From contig NZ_VLNT01000001.1 of assembly GCF_007421815.1 (NCBI RefSeq), forward strand, positions 356,573 through 420,572: a stretch of 64,000 bases of DNA, in the 5' to 3' direction. This DNA is from Aeromicrobium piscarium. GTDB taxonomy: Bacteria; Actinomycetota; Actinomycetes; Propionibacteriales; Nocardioidaceae. Positions 1 to 7,960 of the stretch are shown piece by piece (positions within the stretch are counted from its first letter, which is position 1; every line of letters begins with the position of its first letter). The position numbers and the translations under genes were made by a program. The notes under the pieces are model-generated. The model saw only the letters and a list, made by a program, of their open reading frames with translations, had not been told where the DNA came from and searched no databases.

Positions 1-144
1 GCTGGCGAGGTATCCCGCACCGCCGGGTGAGGGAGCGTCTCAGCCAGGCCCCGTGCACGAAGGATGTGCCTTGGTGGTCGCTATGACAACCGCAGAGGCA
101 CATCCTGCGTCGCTCCGCGGTGCGCGAACACACGAGAACGAAGG
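1..144. other. Window edge and intergenic region with a hairpin
   Basis: No gene can be supported here. Plus-strand frames 1 and 3 stop at bases 28-30 and 84-86, so the 3' end of a plus-strand gene cut by the window edge is possible but not provable. Bases 61-70 (AGGATGTGCC) and 97-106 (GGCACATCCT) form a perfect 10-bp inverted repeat. An inner, one-mismatch repeat (GGTGGTC / GACAACC) lies within it. The hairpin sits 39 bp beyond the stop of the minus-strand DUF5667 gene and is probably its terminator. Confidence 0.45.
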
Positions 145-1263
145 TCAGCGGCGCAGCCCGAGCACGCCCAGGACGCTCGGCACGAGGCCTTCCTGGCGGT
201 CGTCGCCCAGGACCGCCCCGACGACCGGCGACAGCACGTCACCGACGCTGGAGGGCGGTTTGGCCTCGGGGAGCGCGATGATCGGCAGGCTCTCGATGGG
301 CGGAGCCGTGGTCCGCGGCCGAGGCTGCTCCGAGGAGCCGGTGTCCCCGCCGCTCGGGGAACCCCCGCGGGTGGTGGTGCCGGGCTCGCCGGTGGCATCG
401 GACTGCCGGCCGGGCTCGCCGCCGTCCTCGGTCCCCGCGGCGGGTCCGCCCTCGACGAGAGTGCGCTGAACATCCGAGAGCAGGTCGTCGACGGACTCGG
501 CGACGCGCTCGGTGTCCCCGGTGCACTCGGGACACGCGGTCCCGATGTCGACGCCCAGATCCGCGAGCGTGCGGACCGCGCGCTCGGCGCTGCCCCGATC
601 GGCGGGTGCCAGGCGCTCCAGCAGCGCATTGATCCGCACCGTGGAGTCCTCGGCGAAGGCGGCGACATAGTCCGCATCGGCTGGATCGACCTGACGTCCC
701 GCGGTGCCCAGCAGGAGTGCGGAGCCGCGCTCGGCGCTGTCGGAGAAGGCATCCAGTGCCGAGCTGACCCGTGTGCGTGCGTTCGTGTTGCTCTGCTGGC
801 CGAGGACCTCGGCCTCTCCCAGTCGCGTGCCGGCCTGCGTGAGGTAGAGCCTCCCGAGGCTCTGGTCGTCGCCGGCGAAGGTGCGCTCGACGCGCTCGGT
901 GCCCATCTTGACCGGATACAGGATGTCGCCGGGGACGGCGCTGGCACTGGCGCTCACCGAGCCGACCAGCGCCAAGGTGGCGGCGACGACGGCCCCCGCC
1001 CAGCGGGCCCTGCGTCGTCCAGGGCTGAGGGGCTGGGGCTCGAACACGCGCCGGGGAGGTCCGGCGACCATCGTCTGCCCGGCTGAGGCCAGCAGCTGCT
1101 CGCGCAGACCGTCGCGGAAGACCGGATCGGGGTCCGCGGTGGCGCTGACCTCCACCCGCCGCGCCAGCGCCACGAGCGCGCTGACCTCCGCGTCGTCGGG
1201 GCGACGACGCGATCCCCAGGCATCGGCGAAGGCCTGGGCGGCGCGGCGGTGGCGGAGGAACAC
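145..1263 (-). CDS. DUF5667 domain membrane protein, partner of the adjacent sigma factor gene
   Basis: 372 residues. The N-terminal half (about residues 1-85) is soluble and acidic. One hydrophobic segment follows at about residues 88-112 (WAGAVVAATLALVGSVSASA). The next part resembles DUF5667 (AVPGDILYPVKMGTERVE and a helical region to about residue 220), and the tail (about 260-350) is low-complexity Gly/Pro/Thr. The gene lies 56 bp downstream of an ECF sigma factor gene on the same strand. DUF5667 proteins are often found beside sigma factor genes in actinobacteria, so a role in controlling that sigma factor across the membrane is a fair inference. It does not show a classical zinc anti-sigma HxxxCxxC motif, so anti-sigma activity is unproven. 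Confidence 0.75.
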   Translation of the reverse strand: MFLRHRRAAQAFADAWGSRRRPDDAEVSALVALARRVEVSATADPDPVFRDGLREQLLASAGQTMVAGPPRRVFEPQPLSPGRRRARWAGAVVAATLALVGSVSASASAVPGDILYPVKMGTERVERTFAGDDQSLGRLYLTQAGTRLGEAEVLGQQSNTNARTRVSSALDAFSDSAERGSALLLGTAGRQVDPADADYVAAFAEDSTVRINALLERLAPADRGSAERAVRTLADLGVDIGTACPECTGDTERVAESVDDLLSDVQRTLVEGGPAAGTEDGGEPGRQSDATGEPGTTTRGGSPSGGDTGSSEQPRPRTTAPPIESLPIIALPEAKPPSSVGDVLSPVVGAVLGDDRQEGLVPSVLGVLGLRR

Positions 1264-1319
1264 GTGGCGTGGACCTTTCGGATCGTCTGAAGTGATCTAA
1301 CGACGGGATTCGGCGGAGG

Positions 1320-2015
1320 TTATGGCTCGGGACGCAGCTCCTGGGGCACGTTCTTGGCGAGATTGCGCAGCGCTCGCAACTGAAGCTGCTTGATGGCCCC
1401 CTCGCTTCGGTCGAGCGCCGCGGCGGTCTGGGCGATCGTCATGCCGGACAGGAATCTCATGACGATGCAGTCCCGCTGCTCGGGGGACAGCTCGCTGATC
1501 GCGTGATGGAGAGCATGATCGCCGAGATGCACGAGCGCCTCGTCCTCAGAGCTCTCGGCGGCGGGCCCACGCTCCGGTACGACATCGGAGGTCAGCTCCA
1601 TCCGGACCCGGGCCGACTTGTAGTGGTCGGCGATCAGATTGCGCGCGATGGTGGTGAGCCACGCCCCGAAATCCTTGCCCTGCCAGTTGAACCTGCCGAC
1701 GGCCTTCATCGCCCGGACGAAGGTGTCGCTCGTGAGATCCTCGGCCAGCTGCCGCGAGCCCACGCGGTAGTAGAGGAAGCGGTACACGGTCGTGACGTAG
1801 ATGTCGTAGAGCTGGCCGAAAGCCTCGGCATCCCCGGTCCGCGCGAGCTCGACGAGGGCATGGACGCGTTCGGCGTGGGACTCATCGCGGTCCGGGGGAG
1901 TCCGCGAGGGCTGACCCGTTCCCGTGCGGGTCTGCGCGAGAGCGATCCAGAGTGCGGACACGTCGAAGGGCGGCGCCAGGACGGCGACGCCGATCGGATG
2001 CCTCGCTTCGGTCAC
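1320..2015 (-). CDS. ECF-type RNA polymerase sigma factor, BldN-like
   Basis: 231 residues. Sigma region 2 is seen at about residues 60-125 (DAEAFGQLYDIYVTTVYRF, LTSDTFVRAMKAVGRF, WLTTIARNLIADHYKS). Region 4 is at about residues 165-222 (LSPEQRDCIVMRFLSGMTIA, ALDRSEGAIKQLQLRALRNL). The roughly 50-residue N-terminal extension and the pairing with a DUF5667 membrane protein fit the BldN-like group; the subgroup call is a judgement from motif spacing. The first methionine is used as the start because no better start with a Shine-Dalgarno was obvious, but the true start may be further in. Upstream, between this gene and the HAD gene, lies a perfect palindrome (TGACATC-GCA-GATGTCA, 2051-2067), a possible operator. 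Confidence 0.85.
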   Translation of the reverse strand: MTEARHPIGVAVLAPPFDVSALWIALAQTRTGTGQPSRTPPDRDESHAERVHALVELARTGDAEAFGQLYDIYVTTVYRFLYYRVGSRQLAEDLTSDTFVRAMKAVGRFNWQGKDFGAWLTTIARNLIADHYKSARVRMELTSDVVPERGPAAESSEDEALVHLGDHALHHAISELSPEQRDCIVMRFLSGMTIAQTAAALDRSEGAIKQLQLRALRNLAKNVPQELRPEP

Positions 2016-2050
2016 GTTTTCCCTCCCGCAACTGCCACGACTCTACGGTC

Positions 2051-2067
2051 TGACATCGCAGATGTCA
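2051..2067. promoter_or_regulatory. Perfect 7+7 bp palindrome upstream of the BldN-like sigma gene
   Basis: TGACATC, three bases, GATGTCA. It lies 36 bp before the start of the minus-strand sigma factor gene and overlaps the stop codon of the minus-strand HAD gene. The position suits an operator or a short terminator. No binding protein can be named. Confidence 0.35.
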
Positions 2068-2949
2068 CGAAAACGAGCGGCGATACAGCCGGCGGCCGAG
2101 GGCGACCGTCGTCCACACTGCGAGGACCGCCAGCGCCGCCCTGACACCGGTGAGCGCGAAGCGGCGCCCCACCCGGTAATCGCGGATGAGCCACCCCTGG
2201 CCTCGGGCATGGGCCCGGAGGCGGGCATCGGGGTTCACGGCGCACGGATGGCCGACGAGCTCGAGCATCGGGAGATCGTTGCTGGAATCGGAATAGGCGT
2301 AGCAGCGATCGAGGTCGAGGCCCTCCGCCGCGGCGAGGCCCCGCACGGCGACGGCCTTGCCCTCGCCATGCAGCATCTCCCCGACGAGGCGCCCGGTGTA
2401 GACGCCGTCGACCGACTCGGCCACGGTGCCGAGCGCGCCCGTGAGGCCGAGACGCCGGGCGATCACCTCGGCGATCTCGACCGGGGCGGCGGTGACCAGC
2501 CAGACCCGGTGTCCACGATCGAGGTGCCACTGGGCGATCGCCCGGGTGCCCGGCCAGATCCGCATCGCCATGAACTCGTCGAAGACCTCCTCGCCGATCT
2601 CGCGGAGCTCGTCGACCCGATGCCCGGCGACGAAGGAGAGGGCGGAGGACCGTGCGTCGTCGATGTGATCGCTGCGCTCACCGCCGACATATTGGAACCA
2701 CACCTGCTTCCAGACGGCGGCGGCGATATCGCGGGTGGTGAAGAACTCCCTCCGGTGGAGCCCCCGCGCGAGGTGGAAGATCGAGGCGCCCTGCATGATC
2801 GTGTTGTCGACATCGAAGAAGGCGGCGGTACGCGGGTCGAGTGCGGGGGCGAGGGCCCGTTCCACCTCCGCCGAGGCGGCGGCCGCCTGTCCCGCCAACA
2901 CGGAGCGCGCCTGGAGATTGCGCGGGATCTCGCGGCGGCCCGGTGACAT
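2065..2949 (-). CDS. HAD-IB family hydrolase, SerB1-like
   Basis: 294 residues. HAD motif I is at about residues 43-55 (FFDVDNTIMQGAS), with two Asp as nucleophile and acid/base. A cap region follows, motif II/III contains VWLVTAAPVEIAEVIA, and motif IV is CYAYSDSSNDLPML at about residues 215-228. The C-terminus has a hydrophobic stretch (about 265-285) that may anchor it to the membrane. The family contains phosphoserine phosphatase-like enzymes; mycobacterial Rv0505c (serB1) is the comparable protein, and in M. tuberculosis it also lies near a glutaredoxin-like gene (Rv0508), as here (4534). The substrate is unknown: subgroup IB enzymes act on several phosphomonoesters. Confidence 0.85.
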   Translation of the reverse strand: MSPGRREIPRNLQARSVLAGQAAAASAEVERALAPALDPRTAAFFDVDNTIMQGASIFHLARGLHRREFFTTRDIAAAVWKQVWFQYVGGERSDHIDDARSSALSFVAGHRVDELREIGEEVFDEFMAMRIWPGTRAIAQWHLDRGHRVWLVTAAPVEIAEVIARRLGLTGALGTVAESVDGVYTGRLVGEMLHGEGKAVAVRGLAAAEGLDLDRCYAYSDSSNDLPMLELVGHPCAVNPDARLRAHARGQGWLIRDYRVGRRFALTGVRAALAVLAVWTTVALGRRLYRRSFS

Positions 2950-3001
2950 GCAGCACAGCGTATCGGGCCGACGAAGACCAGTGGTGTGGTTGACTCGACT
3001 C

Positions 3002-4537
3002 GTGCCCGTGAACTTGAGCGACTACCTGCGCGAAGCGGCCCGCGAGACGCCTGACGCGGTCGCCCTCAGTGAGCCTCGAAGCCGTCGTGAGCTCACCTGG
3101 GCGGAGCTCGACGCCTGGGTCGACCGGGTGGCGCAGACCCTCCTCGGACAGGGCCTCGTCGCCGGACATCGCGTGGCCCTGGTGATGACCAACGGCATCG
3201 ACCTGTGCGTGGCCTATCTGGCGGTCCTACGGGGCGGGCTGGTGGCCGTCCCGATCAATCCGCAGGCGCCCGCGCGCGAGATCGGCCGTGTCGTCGCGGA
3301 CTGCCAGCCCAAGGTCATCGTCACCGACGCGGCCGCCGCCGCGCAGGTGCGCCAGGCGGACACCACCGGCGCGCTCATCGCCGTGCATCGGGTCGCGCCC
3401 GAGGCCGGGGAGCTGACCTTCGATGCACTACAGGAGCGGCGATCCGGTCAGGTGCCGATGGCACCGCCCGATGCCGAGTCCCTGGCCGTGGTGCTCTACA
3501 CCTCCGGTGCCTCCGCCCTGCCTCGCGGCGTCCAGCTGACCCATCGAGCCCTGATCGCCAATATCGAGCAGGTCGGGCGCATCGAGCCCCCGGTGATCGG
3601 CCCGGGCGACGTGGTGCTCGGGCTGCTGCCGCTCTTCCACGTCTACGGTCTGAACGCGGTCCTCGGGCAGGCGCTCCGGGAACGGGCCCGGGTGGTGCTG
3701 GTCGAGAGCTTCGATCCCGATGCCGTGCTCCGCCTCATCGCCGACGAGCGGATCACGGTCCTTCCGGTGGCGCCGCCGGTCATCTCGGCCTGGGCGCGAC
3801 ACGAGAACGTACGCGAAGCCCTCGCTGGTGCCCGCGTGGTGCTGTCCGGTGCAGCAGCCCTCGACCCCGACCTCGCGCTGCGCTTCGAGGAGGTGTCCGG
3901 TCATCGGGTCGAGCAGGGCTACGGACTGACGGAGGCGAGCCCCGTCGTCACCACGACGCTCGTCGACATCGAGGCGCCCCGCGAGCCCTACACGGTCGGT
4001 TGGCCGGTGCCCGGCGTCGAGGTGGAGGTCCGCGACTCGCTCGGTCAGCAGGCCGATCCCGGCGACCCGGCGCAGGTGTGGATCCGCGGCGACAATCTCT
4101 TCTCTGGCTACTGGCCCGACGGCGCGGGCGGCCCGGGCGATGACGGCTGGTACGCCACCGGCGATATCGGCATCATCGACGCCCACGGTGCGCTGGCACT
4201 CGTCGACCGGCTGCGGGAGATCGTCATCGTGTCGGGGTTCAACGTGTACCCGACCGAAGTGGAGGAGATCGTGGCCCACACCCAGGGCGTCGCCCAGGTC
4301 GCCGTCGTCGGGATGCCCGATGAGCACACGGGTGAGGCCGTGGTGGCCTTCGTGGTGCCCGAGGAGGAGACCGCCGACGAGCAGGGGCTCATCGAGGCGG
4401 TCGAAGCGGTGTGTCGCGAGAATCTCGCGCGCTTCAAGCGGCCGACTCGTATCGTCGTCGCCGCGGGCCTGCCCCATTCGCCGACCGGCAAGGTGGCCAA
4501 GGGGCGTCTGCGCGAGCTCGCCCGGGAGACGCCGTGA
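3002..4537 (+). CDS. Acyl-CoA synthetase / AMP-dependent ligase
   Basis: 511 residues from GTG 3002, chosen because homology begins at once (NLSDYLREAARETPDAVALS). Domain order is typical of ANL enzymes: ATP-binding P-loop near residue 170 (VLYTSGASALPRGVQLTH), A5 motif GYGLTEASPVV, A7/A8 motifs at WYATGDIGIIDAHG and LREIVIVSGFNVYPTEVEE, and the catalytic Lys near the C-terminus in PTGKVAKGRLRE. The enzyme would activate a carboxylate, probably a fatty acid, to acyl-AMP and then acyl-CoA. The P-loop departs from the usual TSGTTGxPKG (SGASALPRG), which is unusual but retains the Ser/Gly frame. The stop overlaps the GTG of the next gene (GTGA), so the two are probably co-translated. Confidence 0.88.
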   Translation: MPVNLSDYLREAARETPDAVALSEPRSRRELTWAELDAWVDRVAQTLLGQGLVAGHRVALVMTNGIDLCVAYLAVLRGGLVAVPINPQAPAREIGRVVADCQPKVIVTDAAAAAQVRQADTTGALIAVHRVAPEAGELTFDALQERRSGQVPMAPPDAESLAVVLYTSGASALPRGVQLTHRALIANIEQVGRIEPPVIGPGDVVLGLLPLFHVYGLNAVLGQALRERARVVLVESFDPDAVLRLIADERITVLPVAPPVISAWARHENVREALAGARVVLSGAAALDPDLALRFEEVSGHRVEQGYGLTEASPVVTTTLVDIEAPREPYTVGWPVPGVEVEVRDSLGQQADPGDPAQVWIRGDNLFSGYWPDGAGGPGDDGWYATGDIGIIDAHGALALVDRLREIVIVSGFNVYPTEVEEIVAHTQGVAQVAVVGMPDEHTGEAVVAFVVPEEETADEQGLIEAVEAVCRENLARFKRPTRIVVAAGLPHSPTGKVAKGRLRELARETP

Positions 4538-4785
4538 CCGGCGGGGCCGGACCGCGCGTGGTGGTCTACACCCGCGAGGGATGTCATCTGTGCGAGGCCG
4601 CCGAGGCCCAGGTGGCCGCGGTGGTGGCCGAGACGGGCGACGGGTGGGAGCGGATCGACATCGATGCCGACCCCGAGCTCGTGCGGCGCTTCGGCGAGCA
4701 GGTGCCCGTCACCTTCGTCGACGGCCGCCAGCACGACTTCTGGCGCGTCGACCCCGATCGGCTGCGGGCGGCTTTGGCCCGCTGA
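4534..4785 (+). CDS. Glutaredoxin-like thioredoxin-fold protein
   Basis: 83 residues starting at a GTG that overlaps the stop of the acyl-CoA ligase. The active-site CxxC is at residues 18-21 (REGCHLCEAAE), and the cis-Pro loop is in EQVPVTFVDG. It matches the small glutaredoxin-like family of mycobacteria (Rv0508 type). In that group the gene usually sits near hemA and rex, which are absent here. A role as a thiol-disulfide oxidoreductase is expected; the partner protein is unknown. Confidence 0.85.
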   Translation: MTGGAGPRVVVYTREGCHLCEAAEAQVAAVVAETGDGWERIDIDADPELVRRFGEQVPVTFVDGRQHDFWRVDPDRLRAALAR

Positions 4786-4944
4786 CCGTTCAGCCGAGCC
4801 TTCAGTCGGCGGCAAGCGGCGACCTACGCACCTCTCTGCGAGCCAGCGGTGACGAAGCATCGATCGCGGCTCGGTCGACCGACCCCGCGACGCTGTCTAA
4901 GAGGGCAAAGGCCAAGCGTTCGCGTTCGACAGCAGAGGGCACCA

Positions 4945-5643
4945 CTAGCCGAGGTCGATCTCGATCCAGACCTGCTCGGCGCGGCCGACGAGCTGCGCTT
5001 CAGGGGTGTAGAGCGCCGTCGAGGTGAAGAACTTGCGGCCCTCGCGGCGATCGAGCTGTCCCACCGCGTGGTAGCGCTGACCGGCCGCCGGTACCGCGTA
5101 GACCTCCGCCGTCATGGTGCCGAGGAGCATGGGCTGCTGGGAGAAGTCCGCCGCCCACCCCCCGGGGCAGTCGAGGGCCGCCCACGTCACCGGTTCGTCG
5201 ATCGCGCCGTTCTCTCCCGCGAAACCTGCGTGAGCGTCCCAGGGGGCGGCGGTCAGCCCGTCGCCGATCGGGCCGGAGAAGATGCGCAGTCCGTCGCCCT
5301 CGCCGCGCTGCGTTCCGCAGGTGAAGCAGAGATCGAAGGGATGGTGTTCGAATCCGGGATATCCGGCCGCACCGGCCGCGATCTCCTCTGCCGAGGCGAA
5401 GCGCGGCGCGTCCCGCAGGAACCCACCGGGACGGGCATGCCCGACGAGGGCACCGCCGTGGGTGACGAGGCGGACCTCATCGTGGTCGTGCTCGTAGGTG
5501 AGCGGTGTGTCCAGCGGCGGCGGCGTCGTGAGCCGCACCTCCACCGGACCGTCGTGCTCGATGCCCGCGGCGATCACTCCGCTGGCATAGCCTCCGTTGC
5601 CCGAACCGGGGGGACCGTTGAACTGCCGCGCGATCGTCACCAT
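4945..5643 (-). CDS. Hotdog-fold thioesterase-like protein
   Basis: 232 residues. Residues 1-70 form one hotdog-like half (FNGPPGSGNGGYASGVIA, then VEVRLTTPPPLDTPL). A linker carrying FDLCFTCG at about residues 105-112 follows, and then a second half (AALDCPGGWA, MTAEVYAVPAAGQRYHAVGQ, FFTSTALYTPEAQLVGRAEQVWIEI). The double-hotdog layout and the NGGY signature match acyl-CoA thioesterase-like proteins of actinobacteria. The Cys pair (CFTC) is notable and could bind metal. Substrate unknown. The gene follows the photolyase on the same strand but is separated from it by a 113-bp repeat element, so it is probably transcribed separately. Confidence 0.7.
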   Translation of the reverse strand: MVTIARQFNGPPGSGNGGYASGVIAAGIEHDGPVEVRLTTPPPLDTPLTYEHDHDEVRLVTHGGALVGHARPGGFLRDAPRFASAEEIAAGAAGYPGFEHHPFDLCFTCGTQRGEGDGLRIFSGPIGDGLTAAPWDAHAGFAGENGAIDEPVTWAALDCPGGWAADFSQQPMLLGTMTAEVYAVPAAGQRYHAVGQLDRREGRKFFTSTALYTPEAQLVGRAEQVWIEIDLG

Positions 5644-5690
5644 GTCCTCACCGTAACGGTCGGCGGGGGCGCCCGGTCGTCCCCCTTCCG

Positions 5691-5813
5691 GCGGTAGCTG
5701 GTCAACGTCACGCCGGCGATCGGCCGGGACGGAGGTAGAACGTCAACCTCATCGCGCCTCGATAACGTTGCCGATCTACCGCTGCACGAGACGTGAGGTT
5801 GATGGCCTACCGC
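5691..5813. repeat. Four-arm dyad element, family A copy 1
   Basis: Four ~20-bp arms: forward at 5691-5710 and 5732-5751 (consensus GCGGTAGGCCATCAACCTCA), inverted at 5763-5782 and 5794-5813. The last three arms start 31 bp apart. The element lies directly downstream of the photolyase stop and upstream of the thioesterase, both on the minus strand. Copies 2-4 are at 31436, 36903 and 58277. The arms can pair into a long stem, so a terminator or 3'-end processing role is the simplest reading. Confidence 0.75.
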
Positions 5814-5829
5814 TACTGGCGGGCTGCGG

Positions 5830-7188
5830 CTATCGGGTGAGGGCCTCGAAGCGGCGGAGGGCCTCGAAGCGGCGGAGGGCCTCCCGCCGCTCCTCCGCAT
5901 GATCGACCAGGGGAGCGGGATAGTCCTGCGGCGGGTCGGCCATCGTCCACGGCTCGTGCACGGCGGGCGCGGACACGCCGGCCAGCTCGGGCACCCACCG
6001 CCGGATGTAGGCGCCGTCGGGATCGAACTTCTTGCTCTGTGTGACCGGGTTGAAGACCCGGAAGAAGGGCGATGCGTCCGTCCCGCAGCCGGCGACCCAC
6101 TGCCAGCCGTGCTGATTGGACGCGAGATCGGCATCGACCAGGCGGTCCAGGAAGTGCGCCGCGCCATGGGTCCACTCCAGATGGAGGTCCTTGACCAGGA
6201 AGCTCGCGACGATCATGCGGACCCGATTGTGCATCCACCCCTCCGCCAGGAGTTGACGCATCCCGGCGTCGACGATCGGGAAGCCGGTCTCGCCGCGCTT
6301 CCACGCCTCGAGGTCGTCCGCGGGCTCGTCGTACTGGAGATGCTCGAAGCGCCGGTCGTAGTAGCCGAAGGCCGAGTCGGGACGCTGGTGGAGGATATCG
6401 GCGTAGAACTCGCGGAAGGCGAGCTCGCGCCGGTACGCGGCGGCTCCGTCCGAGCCCAGCGGCGCCAGGTCGGCCAGCATCGTTCGCGGGTGGATGCTGC
6501 CCCACTTCAGGTGGACGGACATGCGCGAGGTCGTGTCGAGGCCCGGATGGTCGCGCTCGTCGGCGTAGTCCGTGACGTGGTCCTCGAGCCAGCGGCGCCA
6601 GTGCTCGCGTGCGGCCCGTTCGCCGATGGGAGGCAAGGTCACATCCTCCGGCACCCCGGCCTCGGGGATCCGGTGAGTACGGCCCTCCGGTCTCAGCCAG
6701 GGCACATCGCGTACCGCGGGTGCCGGATCGCGCCAGCCGTGATCGAGCCATCCCTTGTAGAAGGGCGTGAAGACCCGGTAGCCCTCGCCGTCGCCCTTGA
6801 CCACCCGGCCGGGCGAGACGGCATAGGCCGATCCCGTGCGCACCAGCGGCACGTCGAGCGCCTTCTCGACCCTGTCGTCCCGGCTCGTGCCGTAGGGCGT
6901 GAAGGACGCCGACACGTGCACGCTGTCCGCTCCGGCCGCGTGAGCGACACGCGGGACCTCGCGCTCCGGAGGGCCGTGCACGACATGCAGTCCGCCGATG
7001 CGCTCGTCGAACTCGGACAGCAGCCGCGAGAGGTACGCCGTACGCACACCAGCTCCCCGTCCCCACAATCGGTCGTCGAGCACGTAGAGGGGAACCACCC
7101 CGTCCGGACCGGCCGCGACGGCCTCTCGCAACGCCGGCTGGTCTATCAGCCGCAGGTCGCCACGGAACCACATCACGGAGGTCGTCAT
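5830..7188 (-). CDS. phr: Deoxyribodipyrimidine photolyase (cryptochrome/photolyase family)
   Basis: 452 residues from the ATG at 7188, where homology starts (MTTSVMWFRGDLRL). The N-terminal antenna-binding Rossmann domain spans about residues 1-130. The FAD-binding helical domain occupies the C-terminal half, with KWGSIHPRTMLAD, FREFYADILHQRP and the FAD/DNA-lesion motif WVAGCGTDASPFFRVFNP near residue 360. It would repair cyclobutane pyrimidine dimers using blue light. An oddity is the extreme C-terminus: an 18-bp tandem duplication gives RRFEALRRFEAL just before the stop, probably a recent slippage event in a tolerant tail. The gene is divergent from ideR. Confidence 0.93.
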   Translation of the reverse strand: MTTSVMWFRGDLRLIDQPALREAVAAGPDGVVPLYVLDDRLWGRGAGVRTAYLSRLLSEFDERIGGLHVVHGPPEREVPRVAHAAGADSVHVSASFTPYGTSRDDRVEKALDVPLVRTGSAYAVSPGRVVKGDGEGYRVFTPFYKGWLDHGWRDPAPAVRDVPWLRPEGRTHRIPEAGVPEDVTLPPIGERAAREHWRRWLEDHVTDYADERDHPGLDTTSRMSVHLKWGSIHPRTMLADLAPLGSDGAAAYRRELAFREFYADILHQRPDSAFGYYDRRFEHLQYDEPADDLEAWKRGETGFPIVDAGMRQLLAEGWMHNRVRMIVASFLVKDLHLEWTHGAAHFLDRLVDADLASNQHGWQWVAGCGTDASPFFRVFNPVTQSKKFDPDGAYIRRWVPELAGVSAPAVHEPWTMADPPQDYPAPLVDHAEERREALRRFEALRRFEALTR

Positions 7189-7263
7189 CGCTCCATCGTC
7201 GTGCCGGGCCGCTGTGTTCGCACATCGGAACACGCTGTCGGTGGGACGTGGAACAATGGAGGG

Positions 7264-7953
7264 GTGAGCGACCTGATCGATACCACTGAGATGTATCTGC
7301 GCACCATCTTCGAGCTGGAGGAAGAGGGCATCGTGCCGCTGCGTGCCCGGATCGCCGAGCGCCTCCACCAGAGCGGGCCCACGGTGAGTCAGACCGTGGC
7401 CCGGATGGAGCGCGACGGCCTGCTCACCGTCGAGGGCGACCGTCACCTGGAGCTGTCGGAGAAGGGCCGTGCACTCGCCACCCGCGTGATGCGCAAGCAC
7501 CGTCTCGCCGAGCGTCTGCTCACCGATGTGATCGGGCTGGAGATCGAGTACGTCCACGACGAGGCCTGCCGGTGGGAACACGTGATCTCCGAGCAAGTCG
7601 AGCGCCGGCTCATCGACCTGCTCCAGCAGCCCACCGAGTCGCCCTACGGCAACCCGATCCCCGGTCTCGCGGAGCTGGGTCAGGAGGTCGGGGAGGCGGA
7701 CTTCCTCGCGGGTGTGCAGACACTGCCCAAGGCCATCGCCGGATCGTCGGAGCCGACGCGCCTGGTGGTGCGACGCATCGCCGAGGAGTTGCAGAAGGAC
7801 ACCGCGGTGATGTCGGTCCTTCGGCGCGTCGGCGCCCTTCCGGGTAACGACATCCTCGCATCGGCCGGGCACGACGGTGTCGTCGTCGCTCGCCAGGGGG
7901 AGACGGCCGAGATCGACACCGAGGCGGCCCAGCACCTGTTCGTCTCGAACTGA
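7264..7953 (+). CDS. ideR: Iron-dependent transcriptional repressor IdeR (DtxR family)
   Basis: 229 residues from GTG 7264, almost exactly the length of mycobacterial IdeR. The N-terminal winged helix (about 1-73) is followed by the metal-binding dimerisation domain (74-140) and an SH3-like C-terminal domain. Counting from the GTG, the known metal ligands fall in place: Met10, Cys102, Glu105 and His106 for one site, His79, Glu83 and His98 for the other. This supports both the start and a working Fe(II)-sensing repressor. IdeR represses siderophore and iron-uptake genes and activates storage genes. No clear iron box was seen upstream of any gene in this window. Confidence 0.96.
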   Translation: MSDLIDTTEMYLRTIFELEEEGIVPLRARIAERLHQSGPTVSQTVARMERDGLLTVEGDRHLELSEKGRALATRVMRKHRLAERLLTDVIGLEIEYVHDEACRWEHVISEQVERRLIDLLQQPTESPYGNPIPGLAELGQEVGEADFLAGVQTLPKAIAGSSEPTRLVVRRIAEELQKDTAVMSVLRRVGALPGNDILASAGHDGVVVARQGETAEIDTEAAQHLFVSN

Positions 7954-7960
7954 TCGCCCG

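Noticed and set aside
64-1086. Long plus-strand frames opposite the DUF5667 gene.
   Set aside because: Arg/Gly/Ala-rich translations without domains; the minus-strand gene has a membrane segment, family motifs and a sigma factor neighbour.
5691-5813. 31-bp periodic arms could look like a CRISPR array.
   Set aside because: The arms change direction in the middle, there are at most four, the 11-bp gaps are too short for spacers, and no cas genes are near.
7189-7263. Looked for an iron box in the ideR-photolyase intergenic region.
   Set aside because: No TTAGGTTAGCCTAACCTAA-like sequence is present here or elsewhere in the window.
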